Shown piece by piece: positions 54,104-63,792 of a DNA stretch of 64,000 bases (positions are counted from its first letter, which is position 1; each line of letters starts with the position of its first letter). The stretch is from Cupriavidus basilensis. Lineage in GTDB: Bacteria; Pseudomonadota; Gammaproteobacteria; Burkholderiales; Burkholderiaceae. The notes beneath the pieces are model-generated. The model did no database searches, was not told where the DNA came from, and worked only from the letters and a program-made list of their open reading frames with translations. The stretch spans positions 186,001-250,000 of the forward strand of contig NZ_CP010537.1 in assembly GCF_000832305.1 (NCBI RefSeq), written 5' to 3'. The position numbers and the translations under genes were made by a program.

Positions 54104-54790
54104 CTAGTGCGCCGTCTGTTCGCATAGCGGGCACACCCGGATCAACAAGGGTGCGTTTTCCATTTCGGCGAGCGCATCGCTATCGTCGGAGGCGACGGTG
54201 CACTTGCATTTGCGCGCCGCGCTTGCGGGCTCGCCGCGGGCGTTCGCCGGCAGTACGGCGTAACGAACGCCGAGCTGCACGCGCCGCTCCCAGTCGCCTT
54301 GCGGATCCAGCGTCAGCAGCCACAAGCGGGTCTGGATCGACCAATGCCTGACGGTTTCACTTTTGATCCCCAGGCGCCGCGCCGCTTCGGCGACCGACAT
54401 CTGCTGGGAGGCCAGGTTGAAGAAGGCTTCCGCCTTGTCCTCCAGCCTGAGCCGCGCCATGGGCGTGCCGGTGAGCCGGCTGAAGCGCTGGCGGCAACCG
54501 GCGCAATGAAAGAGCGGCAGGCTGCTGCCATCGGTACCGTCATAGGTCGACTTGCCGGCCCGGCAGCGCGGGCATTGCGGCGGCCGCTGGCTGGCGCTGT
54601 GCAGCCTGCGCCATGCGGACAGCAGGAACGCTGTCAGGTCGGCATCGCAGACGCCCGCCGCGCCGCTCGCCCGCACATGGATCAGCGTCGTGGCACGGCG
54701 CAGGTCGTCCGCATGGGGATACACGTTCGCGCGGCTGGCGGTGGGGTCTACCTCGGCTCGAGTGGGTCGTGGCTGCTGAAATCTGCTCAT
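54104..54790 (-). CDS. DUF746-domain zinc-ribbon/helix-turn-helix protein
   Basis: A 228-residue protein. A zinc ribbon of transposase type (CPRC at about 73-76 and CAGC at about 96-99, followed by FSRLTGTPM) leads to a helix-turn-helix (SVAEAARRLGIKSETVRHWS) and a C-terminal Cys cluster (CKC and CPLC). The layout is that of DUF746, frequent in Cupriavidus and Ralstonia and probably derived from a transposase DNA-binding module. No catalytic domain is present. It lies 158 bases from the response regulator gene on the same strand. The function is unknown. Confidence 0.82.
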   Translation of the reverse strand: MSRFQQPRPTRAEVDPTASRANVYPHADDLRRATTLIHVRASGAAGVCDADLTAFLLSAWRRLHSASQRPPQCPRCRAGKSTYDGTDGSSLPLFHCAGCRQRFSRLTGTPMARLRLEDKAEAFFNLASQQMSVAEAARRLGIKSETVRHWSIQTRLWLLTLDPQGDWERRVQLGVRYAVLPANARGEPASAARKCKCTVASDDSDALAEMENAPLLIRVCPLCEQTAH

Positions 54791-54948
54791 ATCGTCGGCG
54801 CGGGTAGATCCGGCCGTGACGCCGTGGACCCCGGGGCTTGCGCCCTGGTCGTAAAATCCCGCTAACCCGTGCTCCGGGAGCGATGAAATTGCGCCGATTC
54901 TATGTGGATTGGCCGCCGCCGAGTACTGTGATTGATCACAGTAGGACT

Positions 54949-55554
54949 CTAGGGCTTGATGATGCCGGCGGACGCGGCCTTGACGACCGCTTCGATGCGG
55001 GTGGCGACGCCAAGTTTCTGGCGGGCGTTGTCAATGTGGAAGTCGACCGTGCGCTTGGACAGGCCCAGGATGGTCGCGATCTCGCCCGAGGTCTTGCCGC
55101 GCGCCGACCAAGCCAGCGCTTCCACCTCGCGCTCGCTGAGCTGCACGGCCGGCAGGCCCGGGCGTGTGCGCGCAACCCGCGCGAGGCGAGCCTCGACAAT
55201 GCTGGACAGTATGTCGAAATCGACCGGTTTGGTCACATAGTCGTCGGCCCCGAGCCTGCGCCCCCTGAGTTCGGCCTCGCGCTGCGCCAGCGCCGTGAGG
55301 AACACGAAGGGCATGTCGGCAAAGCGTGGCGCCAGCGAGGTGATCTTCTCCAGCAGTTCGAAGCCGGTCATCACTGGCATACTCACGTCGCAAAGGACGA
55401 GGTCCGGTGTGTCGCGCAGAATGGCGGCAAAACCTTGCTGGCCGTCGTGTGCGATGCTCACGGCAAAGCCCCGCTCGATCAACTCTTCGGCGATCAGCGC
55501 GGCCGTTTCGGCATCGTCCTCGATGCAGAGGATCTTCCGGCGGGCATCGGTCAT
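54949..55554 (-). CDS. Response regulator with REC and LuxR-type DNA-binding domains
   Basis: A 201-residue two-component regulator. The receiver domain has Asp13/Asp14 (IEDD), the phospho-acceptor Asp56 (LVLCDVSMP), the Thr switch (FLTAL) and Lys near 109 (VTKPVD). The LuxR/GerE helix-turn-helix occupies about 137-198 (LSEREVEALAWSARGKTSGE, then IATILGLSKRTVDFHI). It is divergent from the histidine kinase gene, 80 bases away, which is its natural partner. The genes it controls are not evident. Confidence 0.93.
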   Translation of the reverse strand: MTDARRKILCIEDDAETAALIAEELIERGFAVSIAHDGQQGFAAILRDTPDLVLCDVSMPVMTGFELLEKITSLAPRFADMPFVFLTALAQREAELRGRRLGADDYVTKPVDFDILSSIVEARLARVARTRPGLPAVQLSEREVEALAWSARGKTSGEIATILGLSKRTVDFHIDNARQKLGVATRIEAVVKAASAGIIKP

Positions 55555-55634
55555 GGTGGTCCTTGGTGGCGGCGGCGAGCCGCGTCTTGCGGCCCGCCGA
55601 GGTACAGCGTAGCGAAATTCAGGATAAAAGTCTT

Positions 55635-57272
55635 ATGAATCACTCGATTCGTCCGGCGCCCGCCAGCCGGCGAGTGCGTCGCGGCCTGGGGCGGCGCCTG
55701 GTCGGGCTGCCGGATTCAGTGCCCATGCTCAGGCCGATTCGCGTCCGGCTGTCGCTTGTGTTCGTGCTGTTCCTGCTGCTGGTGGTGGGGGTGGGCCTGT
55801 TCGGCATCAACCGGCTCAGCAACTTTCACAGCGTGTCGGCGCAGATCAGCGGCCGCTGGCTGCTGAGCAACCGCATCCTGGGCGACCTCAACAATTATAT
55901 TTCGGACTACCGCGCGTTCGAGGGCGACGCGCTGATCGCGACGACGCGCGCCGACCTGCGCGCGGCCGAGGGGCAGATCAGCAGGCTGGACGATGTGATC
56001 AAGGAGGTCGAGGCCCGCTATGGCAAGATCGAGCACGATCCGGCCGAGCTGGCGCTCTACGAACAGTTCATGGCGCAGTGGTCGGCTTACCGGCAACTGG
56101 TCGATCGCGTGGTCTCGCTGGCCCACCAGAAGGACACGACGCAGGCCGTGGCGCTTTATCGCGGCGAGTCGCGCCGCGCCTTCGAGCAGGCCAACGGCAC
56201 GCTGGGCGTGCTGACCGAGCGCAACGTCGTCGGCGCCGCGCAGGCAACCGAGCGCGAGGCGGATGCCTATCACGAGGCCCGGCAACTGATTGCCGGCGCC
56301 ATCCTGGTGTCGGGCTTCCTCGTGATCGCGGCGGTGATCTATCTGGTCAGGGCCGTGTCGAATCCCATCGCGGGGCTGGTCGAGCGCATGCACCGCATCA
56401 TGGACAACGATCCTCACGTGGAGATCCCCGGCGCCGGGCGCAAGGATGAGATCGGTGAAATCGCCCGCGCCGTGGTGCGCTTTCGCGACAACACGATCGA
56501 ACTGGAGCGCAGCAAGGCGGCGCTGGCCGCCCAGACCACGATGCTGCTGGACACGCTGGAAAACGAGCGGCGACTGGCGGTGCTCCAGCGCAATTTCGTC
56601 TCGATGGCCTCGCACGAGTTTCGCACGCCGCTCAATGTGATCGACGGCCATGCGCAGCGGCTCATGCGCATGAAGGAGGCGCCCACCGCCGAAGTCCTCG
56701 GTGAGCGCTGCGGGCGGATCCGCGTTGCCGTGCGGCGCATGACCAACCTGATCGACCACCTGCTCGATACCTCGCAACTGCTGGACGGCGGGCGCCTTGC
56801 CACGCTGCAAGGCGTCGACTTTTCACTGACCCTGCTGATGCACGAAGTCTGCGAGATGCACCGCGAGAGTTCCCCCACGGCCGTCATCGAGGAGATCGTC
56901 GAGCCTGGCGTGAATGAGATCTTCCATGGCGACGCCAAGCTGCTGTTCCAGGCCTTCAGCAACCTGGTTGGCAACGCGATCAAGTATTCGCCCGCAGGCA
57001 CCCCGGTCACCGTGCATGTTTCCGGCGGCGCCGACATGATCCGCGTGTCCGTGTCCGATCGTGGCCTGGGCATCCCGGACAAGGACCGCGAGCACATCTT
57101 CGAGCGCTTTGTGCGCGGCGGCAATGTCGCCGGCACGGCAGGCGCGGGCGTTGGCCTGTACCTGGTCAAGCTGGCAGTCGATCTGCACCAGGGCGAGGTC
57201 CTGGTTACCAGCAAGGAAGGGCAGGGGTCGAGCTTCGTGGTCCGGCTGCCGCGCGTGGCGGCAGCGGGCTGA
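55635..57272 (+). CDS. Membrane-bound sensor histidine kinase
   Basis: A 545-residue kinase. The first membrane helix (about 38-58) is followed by a helical periplasmic sensor resembling the 4HB/chemoreceptor type (63-215), a second helix (219-239) and a HAMP domain. The dimerisation domain has His327 in SMASHEFRTPLNV, and the ATPase domain has the N box (LVGNAIKYSP), G1 (SDRGLGIPD) and G2 (GAGVGLYLVK). It should phosphorylate the response regulator encoded divergently. The signal is unknown. The ATG at 55635 has only a weak ribosome-binding site. Confidence 0.93.
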   Translation: MNHSIRPAPASRRVRRGLGRRLVGLPDSVPMLRPIRVRLSLVFVLFLLLVVGVGLFGINRLSNFHSVSAQISGRWLLSNRILGDLNNYISDYRAFEGDALIATTRADLRAAEGQISRLDDVIKEVEARYGKIEHDPAELALYEQFMAQWSAYRQLVDRVVSLAHQKDTTQAVALYRGESRRAFEQANGTLGVLTERNVVGAAQATEREADAYHEARQLIAGAILVSGFLVIAAVIYLVRAVSNPIAGLVERMHRIMDNDPHVEIPGAGRKDEIGEIARAVVRFRDNTIELERSKAALAAQTTMLLDTLENERRLAVLQRNFVSMASHEFRTPLNVIDGHAQRLMRMKEAPTAEVLGERCGRIRVAVRRMTNLIDHLLDTSQLLDGGRLATLQGVDFSLTLLMHEVCEMHRESSPTAVIEEIVEPGVNEIFHGDAKLLFQAFSNLVGNAIKYSPAGTPVTVHVSGGADMIRVSVSDRGLGIPDKDREHIFERFVRGGNVAGTAGAGVGLYLVKLAVDLHQGEVLVTSKEGQGSSFVVRLPRVAAAG

Positions 57273-57413
57273 AGGCTTGGGCTGGCGTGGAGTGAGTCGC
57301 TTAGCCTGTTTCGCCGGCACAGGCGCTATCGCTGCGCGCAGGCGCCGGGCGGCGCATTCAATCGCAACTCGCGCCGGGTGCCGCATCAAGGGCAGGTATT
57401 CCAGGCCTGGAAT

Positions 57414-57450
57414 AAAAAAAGGCTTGCTGCTATTTCGATAGCAGCAAGCC
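57414..57450 (-). terminator. Rho-independent terminator of the tRNA operon
   Basis: On the minus strand a perfect 13-bp stem (GGCTTGCTGCTAT and its complement) closed by a CGAA tetraloop is followed by seven U residues. It lies 15 bases beyond the 3' end of tRNA-Asp and should end the tRNA transcript efficiently. Confidence 0.92.
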
Positions 57451-57465
57451 CTTACATATACTGAC

Positions 57466-57542
57466 TGGCGGAGTGGACGGGACTCGAACCCGCGACCCCC
57501 GGCGTGACAGGCCGGTATTCTAACCAACTGAACTACCACTCC
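57466..57542 (-). tRNA. tRNA-Asp (anticodon GTC)
   Basis: A 77-base tRNA with acceptor stem GGAGTGG/CCACTCC, discriminator G and encoded CCA. The D arm reads GTTCAGTTGGTTAGAAT, the anticodon loop CTGTCAC gives GTC (Asp), and the T arm contains GGTTCGAGTCC. It lies 78 bases downstream of tRNA-Glu in the same transcript. Confidence 0.97.
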
Positions 57543-57620
57543 GCAGTGGCTGTGGAACCCGCTTGTCGCGGTTTCCGACGCTCGTGTTGAGGCTGCGCTT
57601 GGTGGCGTTGCTCTCGAAAC

Positions 57621-57696
57621 TGGCGTCCCCAAGGGGATTCGAACCCCTGTACTCACCGTGAAAGGGTGATGTCCTAGGCCTCTAGACGATGGGGAC
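57621..57696 (-). tRNA. tRNA-Glu (anticodon TTC)
   Basis: A 76-base tRNA with acceptor stem GTCCCCA paired to TGGGGAC, discriminator G and encoded CCA. The anticodon loop CTTTCAC gives TTC (Glu) and the T arm contains GGTTCGAATCC. It is the first tRNA of a Glu-Asp pair that ends at the terminator at 57,414. Confidence 0.97.
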
Positions 57697-57905
57697 TTAG
57701 ACTTGCTCGCTACGTCATTTGCATTTCGTGTCGCGAGGGGCGCGATTATAGCGCCCTTTTTTTGCGATGGGAAGCCCCTGTTTATTCTCCCTCGCAAATC
57801 GTCAAACGGCGCGCATCGCCTAGCCATATTTGCCAGGACAGGGACAGGGGCAGGGCCGCGATGCTGTCCATGCGGGATCGCCTGCGTTTCGCGTTGACTC
57901 TCACG

Positions 57906-58307
57906 TCATTGGCGCCGCCGCTCGCGCATGGGGCCGTCGGCGTCGATGCTGCCGCCCGCGCTAAGCGGCCCATCGACGTTGACCGGCCCGTTGACCAGCA
58001 TGTTGCCTTCCACCACCAAGGGTCCGTGCACGGTGAGCGGGCCGTGAAACACCTTTTGCCGCCCTGCGCCAGGCGGCTGTCCATAAACCGGTGGGCGATT
58101 GGCAAACCAGGCTGCGGTCAGCGGGCCGTGCGCAAGGACACTGCCGTCCACGGTCAGCGTGCCATGAACGGTGAGGGGGCCTTCCACCACCAGCGAGCCG
58201 CCGATGGTGAGCGGCCCGGATTCCACCGGCTGGCCATGTGCCGCCGCGGCTAGCCACAGGGATGCCGCCAGGATTGCGCGGGCCTGCCGGGCAGTTTGCG
58301 ATCTCAT
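57906..58307 (-). CDS. Exported bactofilin-like repeat protein
   Basis: A 133-residue protein. A signal peptide (ARAILAASLWLAAAAHGQ) is followed by short repeats of about six residues such as GPLTVHGPLVVEGNMLVNGP and GSLVVEGPLTVHGTLTVDGS. The Gly-x-hydrophobic rhythm is that of a beta-helix like the bactofilin domain. A Pro-rich insertion (about 77-92) breaks the repeats in the middle. Bactofilins are normally cytoplasmic, so the signal peptide is unusual. A GGGAG ribosome-binding site fixes the ATG at 58307. The function is unknown. Confidence 0.8.
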   Translation of the reverse strand: MRSQTARQARAILAASLWLAAAAHGQPVESGPLTIGGSLVVEGPLTVHGTLTVDGSVLAHGPLTAAWFANRPPVYGQPPGAGRQKVFHGPLTVHGPLVVEGNMLVNGPVNVDGPLSAGGSIDADGPMRERRRQ

Positions 58308-58475
58308 GACCCGCTCCCAAGGTGCGCGGCGCGTTTGCCGCAAGCAGCTTCCAACTTAGTGCGCGCGGTGGATACGTGCAAGCCGAACCCGGGCTCCGAG
58401 CGCTGTTCTTTTGCGGTGCGATCTGCCACCATTGCGCCCCTTCATTTCATGGCCCCGGATGGGCGCATCAACGTA

Positions 58476-59003
58476 ATGGCTTCCAGCAAAGCACACCATG
58501 CCACCGGATGGGCGGCAGGCCTCGCCGCCGCCGCGGTAGTCGCCAAGTCCGGTGCCGGCGGCCCGTATCACATGGCCGCGGTGCTTGCCTTTTTTGCGGG
58601 CGTGGCCGGCGGCGGCGCGCCTGACTGGCTGGAGGTCGCCTGGTGGTCCGGATCCCGCCGGCTGTGGATCACACACCGTACCTGGACGCACTGGGGCATC
58701 GCCTGGCTGGCGCTGCTGGTGTTCGCGCACCGCGCCCTGGGCGCGCATGCGCTGGCCGCGCCGGCGTTCGGGTTTGCCTGTGGCGGGCTGATGCACTTGC
58801 TGGCCGATTGGCCCAACCCACTCGGCGTGCCCTGGATTCTCGGGCGGCATTCGCTGAACTGGTGGAAGAGCGGACGCTGCGACCTGCTGGTGGTCGCGGC
58901 TTCGTGGATGGGTGCACTGGCGTTGTCGCGGCACGTGTGGTTCCACGGCACGCATGGGCTGGACTTGTTGCAGTACCTGCGGGCCTGGCACCTGCGGGTC
59001 TGA
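58476..59003 (+). CDS. YdjM/DUF457-like membrane metal-dependent hydrolase
   Basis: A 175-residue inner-membrane protein. His/Asp motifs typical of the family are HHATGWAAG, GGGAPDWLE, HRTWTHWG and HLLADWPNPLGVPW, set between about four membrane helices. The YdjM group is annotated as metal-dependent hydrolases, but no reaction is established. The start could be 58476 or the ATG at 58449; neither has a clear ribosome-binding site, and 58476 begins just before the conserved core. Confidence 0.83.
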   Translation: MASSKAHHATGWAAGLAAAAVVAKSGAGGPYHMAAVLAFFAGVAGGGAPDWLEVAWWSGSRRLWITHRTWTHWGIAWLALLVFAHRALGAHALAAPAFGFACGGLMHLLADWPNPLGVPWILGRHSLNWWKSGRCDLLVVAASWMGALALSRHVWFHGTHGLDLLQYLRAWHLRV

Positions 59004-59021
59004 GCGCCTGAGCGAGCGCAC

Positions 59022-59050
59022 AAAAAAAGAGGCGGCCACAAGGGGCCGCC
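59022..59050 (-). terminator. Rho-independent terminator downstream of the 277-residue gene
   Basis: On the minus strand GGCGGCC/GGCCGCC forms a 7-bp GC stem with a six-base loop followed by TCTTTTTTT. It lies about 120 bases beyond the stop codon at 59174. Confidence 0.8.
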
Positions 59051-59173
59051 GATCGGGAATGTCGAGGGAGGCAATTCCCTCGCAGATGGCTAACGGCGCG
59101 CCAAAGTGCAACATGAACCCCACCGACGTGGGGTGATGACTTCGGCATATCGAGAGGTGGCTGGCGGCCGGCT

Positions 59174-60007
59174 TCAAGCCTCCAGGCAGGTCGCCGCCGT
59201 GCCCGGCTGGCTCGCGCCCGCGTCATGCCGGCTTTGCCGGCGCACTGCCGCCACCAGTTCGTCATGCGCGGCGTCGAGCCATGCGGTGCGATGGCGCACG
59301 GGGTCACGCGGGGAGAGTGCATCGACGCTGACCTCGCGCAGGAAGTACTTCACCATGCTGCCCGCGCGCGCGGGCACTGGCATCATGCCCAGCAGTTGCC
59401 GGCGCTGCAGCAGGCCACGGTCAGCGGCATGGCCCAGCGCGGACCACGCGGTACGCCCCAGCGCCAGGTAGAGCGCCTGGTCATCCATCTGCCCGAGCGC
59501 GCCGAGGAACAGGTTCTCGAACACCCTGCGCAGCATCGGCACCGCCATCAGTTCTTTCAGGTCGCCATCGAAGGCCAGGCCGCGCCGCGTGGTGGCATAG
59601 GGCAGCAAGGCCAGCGGCTGCAGCCGCTCGAAGCCTTCGTCCCACAGCGCCGCGGCGCCGGGCAGGCCGACCAGTTGCGCGATGCCGAAGTGATCCAGCA
59701 TGCGAATCAGGTTGGGCCGCACGAGTGGGCCGCCGAGTTCCACGCGCCGTTTGTTCTCGCGCTGGATGGTGCGCCCGGGCGCATGCCGCTGCAGCAGGCT
59801 CTCGGTCAGCTCCGCCGCCAGCTGCACGTGGATGTGCCCGGGCGTCGTACTCACCAATACCAGCCGCGCGCGCTCATGGCTGTGCTCGAACGGCACGTAG
59901 CACATCGCGTAGATGCCATCGCGATCCACCAGCACCGGTTTGTCGATCACGGCTGTCGCCGCTGCGCGCCGGATGCGCGCGCAGTACTCTTCCAGGTAAT
60001 TCGCCAA
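59174..60007 (-). CDS. Conserved-looking hypothetical protein, 277 residues
   Basis: The family is not recognised. The protein is soluble, with no signal peptide or membrane helix. Visible features are a strand ending in a Gly loop (LVLVSTTPGHIHVQLAAELT, about 50-68), a central PLVRPNLIRMLDHFGIAQLV segment and a C-terminal helix with PVRHRTAWLDAAHDELVAAV. The Thr-Pro-Gly loop after a beta strand faintly recalls the uracil-DNA-glycosylase fold, but no catalytic motif supports this. The coding bias and the downstream terminator support a real gene. It is transcribed alone. Confidence 0.7.
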   Translation of the reverse strand: MANYLEEYCARIRRAAATAVIDKPVLVDRDGIYAMCYVPFEHSHERARLVLVSTTPGHIHVQLAAELTESLLQRHAPGRTIQRENKRRVELGGPLVRPNLIRMLDHFGIAQLVGLPGAAALWDEGFERLQPLALLPYATTRRGLAFDGDLKELMAVPMLRRVFENLFLGALGQMDDQALYLALGRTAWSALGHAADRGLLQRRQLLGMMPVPARAGSMVKYFLREVSVDALSPRDPVRHRTAWLDAAHDELVAAVRRQSRHDAGASQPGTAATCLEA

Positions 60008-60260
60008 AATGTCCCCGCCTCACCACGATTTCTCTCTGGTACATCCGCCCTGTAGCCGGGCTTACCTTTGCTAGCATGGTAGACGCAGGCCGCACGGCAG
60101 GCAAAGCGGGCGGTGCCGCTTCCTGCCTGTAGCAACACAGGGTGTGTGGGCCAGCGAACCAATCGCGCCGGTACACCATCCCAATGAAGGATGGACGCAA
60201 CCGGGTTACCCAGGCACTCATGGCGACGCTGGATCAATGGTTTGAGGGGTGGCGCGGCGA

Positions 60261-61667
60261 TCAGTGCGCGGCATCGTGCTGGCCAACGGCAGGCCGCACA
60301 GCGGCGCGTGGCCGTGCCGAGGCGATCAGCAGCGCGGCAGTCGCAACAAAGGCGGGCAGCGAGAGCAGGCCGAATATCTTGCCAAAGCTCCATCCCAATC
60401 CCAGGATCTGCGCGCCCAGCAGCGCGCCGGCGATGCCGCCAAAGCGTCCAATGCCCAGCATCCAGGCCACGCCCGTGGCCCGGCATTGCGTGGGATAGAA
60501 GCCGGCGGCCAGCGTAGGCATGGAGGATTGCGCGCCGTTCATGCAGGTGCCGGCGGCAAACACCAGCACGCCGAGCAGGAACACATCCCCGGCGCCGTGG
60601 CCCACCGCATAGACCAGCGCGCCAGTCAGCGCGTAGGTGCCGGCCACGATGCGCCACGGATGGCCGCGGTCCATCAGCCAGCCCACGGTCAGCGTACCGA
60701 TGCCACCGCCCAGCGGGAACAGGGCGGTGATGAGCGCGGCCTTCTCGATCGGGTAGCCCGCGTCGGCGAACAGCGTCGGCAGCCAGCTTGTCAGCAGGTA
60801 GAAGATCAGCAGTCCCATGAAGTACGTGGTCCACAGCAACACGGTGCCGCTGCGGAACTGCGGCATCAGGATGGTGCGCAGCGAGGAAGCGCCGGTGGGC
60901 GCGGCCTCTTGCACATGAAAGCGCTCGTCTGCGCGCAGTACGCCCGGGTGGACCTTGGACAACGCGGCGGCGATGCGCGCGTCCGGGGCCTTGCGCGCCA
61001 CCAGGAAACGCACGGACTCCGGCAGGAAAAGGATCAGCAGCACGGCCAGCAGCAGCGGCGCCACGCCGCCCACCAGCAGCACCGAATGCCAGCCATAGTG
61101 CGGAATCAGCCAGGCTGCGGCAAAGCCGCCGGCCGAGGAGCCCAGCGTAAAGCCGCAGAACATGGCGTTGACCGCCAGCGAGCGGCGCCGCGTGGGCGCG
61201 TACTCCGACATCAGCGTGACCGCGTTCGGCATGGCTGCGCCCAGGCCGAGGCCAGTCAGGAAACGCAGCACCGTGAGCGCTTCGAGCGAGCTCGCGAAGG
61301 CCGAGGCCACGCTCCAGCCGCCGAAGCACAGCACCGAGCCGACCAGCACGCCCTTGCGGCCAAAGCGGTCGGCCAGCGGCCCTGCCACCAGCGCGCCGGC
61401 AGCCAGGCCGAACAAGGCCGCGCTCATCACCGGCCCGAGATGGGCGCGGCTGACGCCCCATTCCTTGGCCAGCATTGGCGCGATAAAGCCGATCGCCGCG
61501 GTGTCGAAGCCATCGGCCGCGACAATCAGGAAGCAAAGGATCAGGATGATCCACTGGAAGCGCGAGAACGGCTGGCTGTCGATGAACTGCTGGACGTCGA
61601 TGCTGGTGCCGGGACGGCGCGCACGGTCAGGGGATGCGGCCGGCTGGCCGCTGTTTGGGGGCGTCAT
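60261..61667 (-). CDS. pcaK: PcaK-like aromatic acid:H+ symporter (MFS, AAHS family)
   Basis: A 468-residue permease with 12 membrane segments. FQWIILILCFLIVAADGFDT at helix 1 contains the conserved Asp pair of the AAHS family, and GPLADRFGRKGVLVGSVLCF and PESVRFLVARKAPD match the loop signatures. These transporters import 4-hydroxybenzoate and protocatechuate. An AGGAGAC ribosome-binding site precedes the ATG. It lies 98 bases downstream of pobA on the same strand, which supports 4-hydroxybenzoate as its substrate. Confidence 0.92.
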   Translation of the reverse strand: MTPPNSGQPAASPDRARRPGTSIDVQQFIDSQPFSRFQWIILILCFLIVAADGFDTAAIGFIAPMLAKEWGVSRAHLGPVMSAALFGLAAGALVAGPLADRFGRKGVLVGSVLCFGGWSVASAFASSLEALTVLRFLTGLGLGAAMPNAVTLMSEYAPTRRRSLAVNAMFCGFTLGSSAGGFAAAWLIPHYGWHSVLLVGGVAPLLLAVLLILFLPESVRFLVARKAPDARIAAALSKVHPGVLRADERFHVQEAAPTGASSLRTILMPQFRSGTVLLWTTYFMGLLIFYLLTSWLPTLFADAGYPIEKAALITALFPLGGGIGTLTVGWLMDRGHPWRIVAGTYALTGALVYAVGHGAGDVFLLGVLVFAAGTCMNGAQSSMPTLAAGFYPTQCRATGVAWMLGIGRFGGIAGALLGAQILGLGWSFGKIFGLLSLPAFVATAALLIASARPRAAVRPAVGQHDAAH

Positions 61668-61765
61668 GGTGCGGGTCTCCTGCTATGCCGCTCGTTGGCG
61701 GCGAATGCTCTGGTTTTCCTGGTGTTTCAAGGCTTGCCGCGTGGCCGCGCGCGTATTCAGCGCAT

Positions 61766-62965
<1,200 letters not shown>

Positions 62966-62967
62966 TT

Positions 62968-62992
62968 ATTGAACGTAACCATTGAACGTAAC
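62968..62992. promoter_or_regulatory. Tandem 12-base direct repeat upstream of pobA
   Basis: ATTGAACGTAAC occurs twice exactly, at 62968-62979 and 62981-62992, spaced by one base, 33 bases before the pobA start. This is a likely binding site for a PobR-type activator, whose gene is not in the window. Confidence 0.55.
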
Positions 62993-63225
62993 AATAGCGG
63001 CGCCAGGGACGGGAGGGAATAGACGGAACGAACCATCAACAGGACAAAACGAACATCCATATCCGGTGCGGAATGTGCAGGAATATCCCGGTGATGTTGG
63101 GGGAAACCCTAGGTTTTTGACTGGATTTTTGCTGGATTTGCGATATTTTCCAGCGTGCGCGGCGACGCGTCCGAGCGCGCCGTCCGCGCGCGACAGCCTT
63201 CACATTCCATACATGCCGAAGCGCT

Positions 63226-63516
63226 TCAACGGCCCGCGCGCTGTTCCTTGCGGCACGCCTTGCAGATGTGTTCAAGCCCGTCCTGGCGGCGCGTGTCCCG
63301 CGCGAAGAACTCGCCGTCGGCCGGCCAGTGCTCTGCGCAATGGCGGCACAGCTTGAGCGGGCCGATATCCGACATCAGTACGTCGCCAGCGGTGACGTTG
63401 GCCTGCGCGGCGCGAGCGTGGCGCGCGGGGCTTGTGCGCGGTGATGGCGTGTCTTGCATGGCGCTTGCGGTGAAGGTGCCGTGGTTCTCGCGCGGCTGGG
63501 CGGCGTGATCGTACAT
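63226..63516 (-). CDS. Small Cys-pair (zinc-ribbon-like) protein
   Basis: A 96-residue protein. The first half is polar and probably disordered. The second half contains KLCRHCAEHWPADGEFFARD and DGLEHICKACRKEQ, two CxxC pairs about 28 residues apart, as in the small zinc-ribbon/HNH-like modules found in phage and bacterial proteins. An AAGGAG ribosome-binding site 7 bases before the ATG supports translation. It probably binds zinc and perhaps nucleic acid; the role is unknown. Confidence 0.72.
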   Translation of the reverse strand: MYDHAAQPRENHGTFTASAMQDTPSPRTSPARHARAAQANVTAGDVLMSDIGPLKLCRHCAEHWPADGEFFARDTRRQDGLEHICKACRKEQRAGR

Positions 63517-63690
63517 GGTCTCTCCTTGCCTGGAAAATGGCGGAAATGGGCCAGTGATGGTCGGGGCGCGCGGCCGTATCCGGCTGCGCCGATGAAATAC
63601 CCCGTTACGAAATGGCGCGTGGTTGATGCTCCGATGGCTTGGGCAATCGATGGCCGAGCGGTGCGATGCCCGCCCGTGCGCCAGCGTGGC

Positions 63691-63792
63691 TTACTGGGAC
63701 AACATGCCCGAGCAGGCCATCAGCAGCCAACCGATGGCGGCACAGCCGCCCAGCCAGCCGAGCAGCACCAGCACGATGGTGGACCACTTCAT
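63691..63792 (-). CDS. Possible small membrane protein
   Basis: A 33-residue open frame starting at 63792 encodes one hydrophobic helix (STIVLVLLGWLGGCAAIGWL, then LMACSG). The frame extends upstream to 63879 with a Pro/Ser/Arg-rich segment that looks non-coding. No clear ribosome-binding site is seen. It is included because the hydrophobic pattern is protein-like, but it may be chance. Confidence 0.35.
   Translation of the reverse strand: MKWSTIVLVLLGWLGGCAAIGWLLMACSGMLSQ

Noticed and set aside
54104..54790. Transposase gene (insertion sequence)
   Set aside because: Only the zinc ribbon and helix-turn-helix are present; there is no catalytic domain and no terminal inverted repeats were found.
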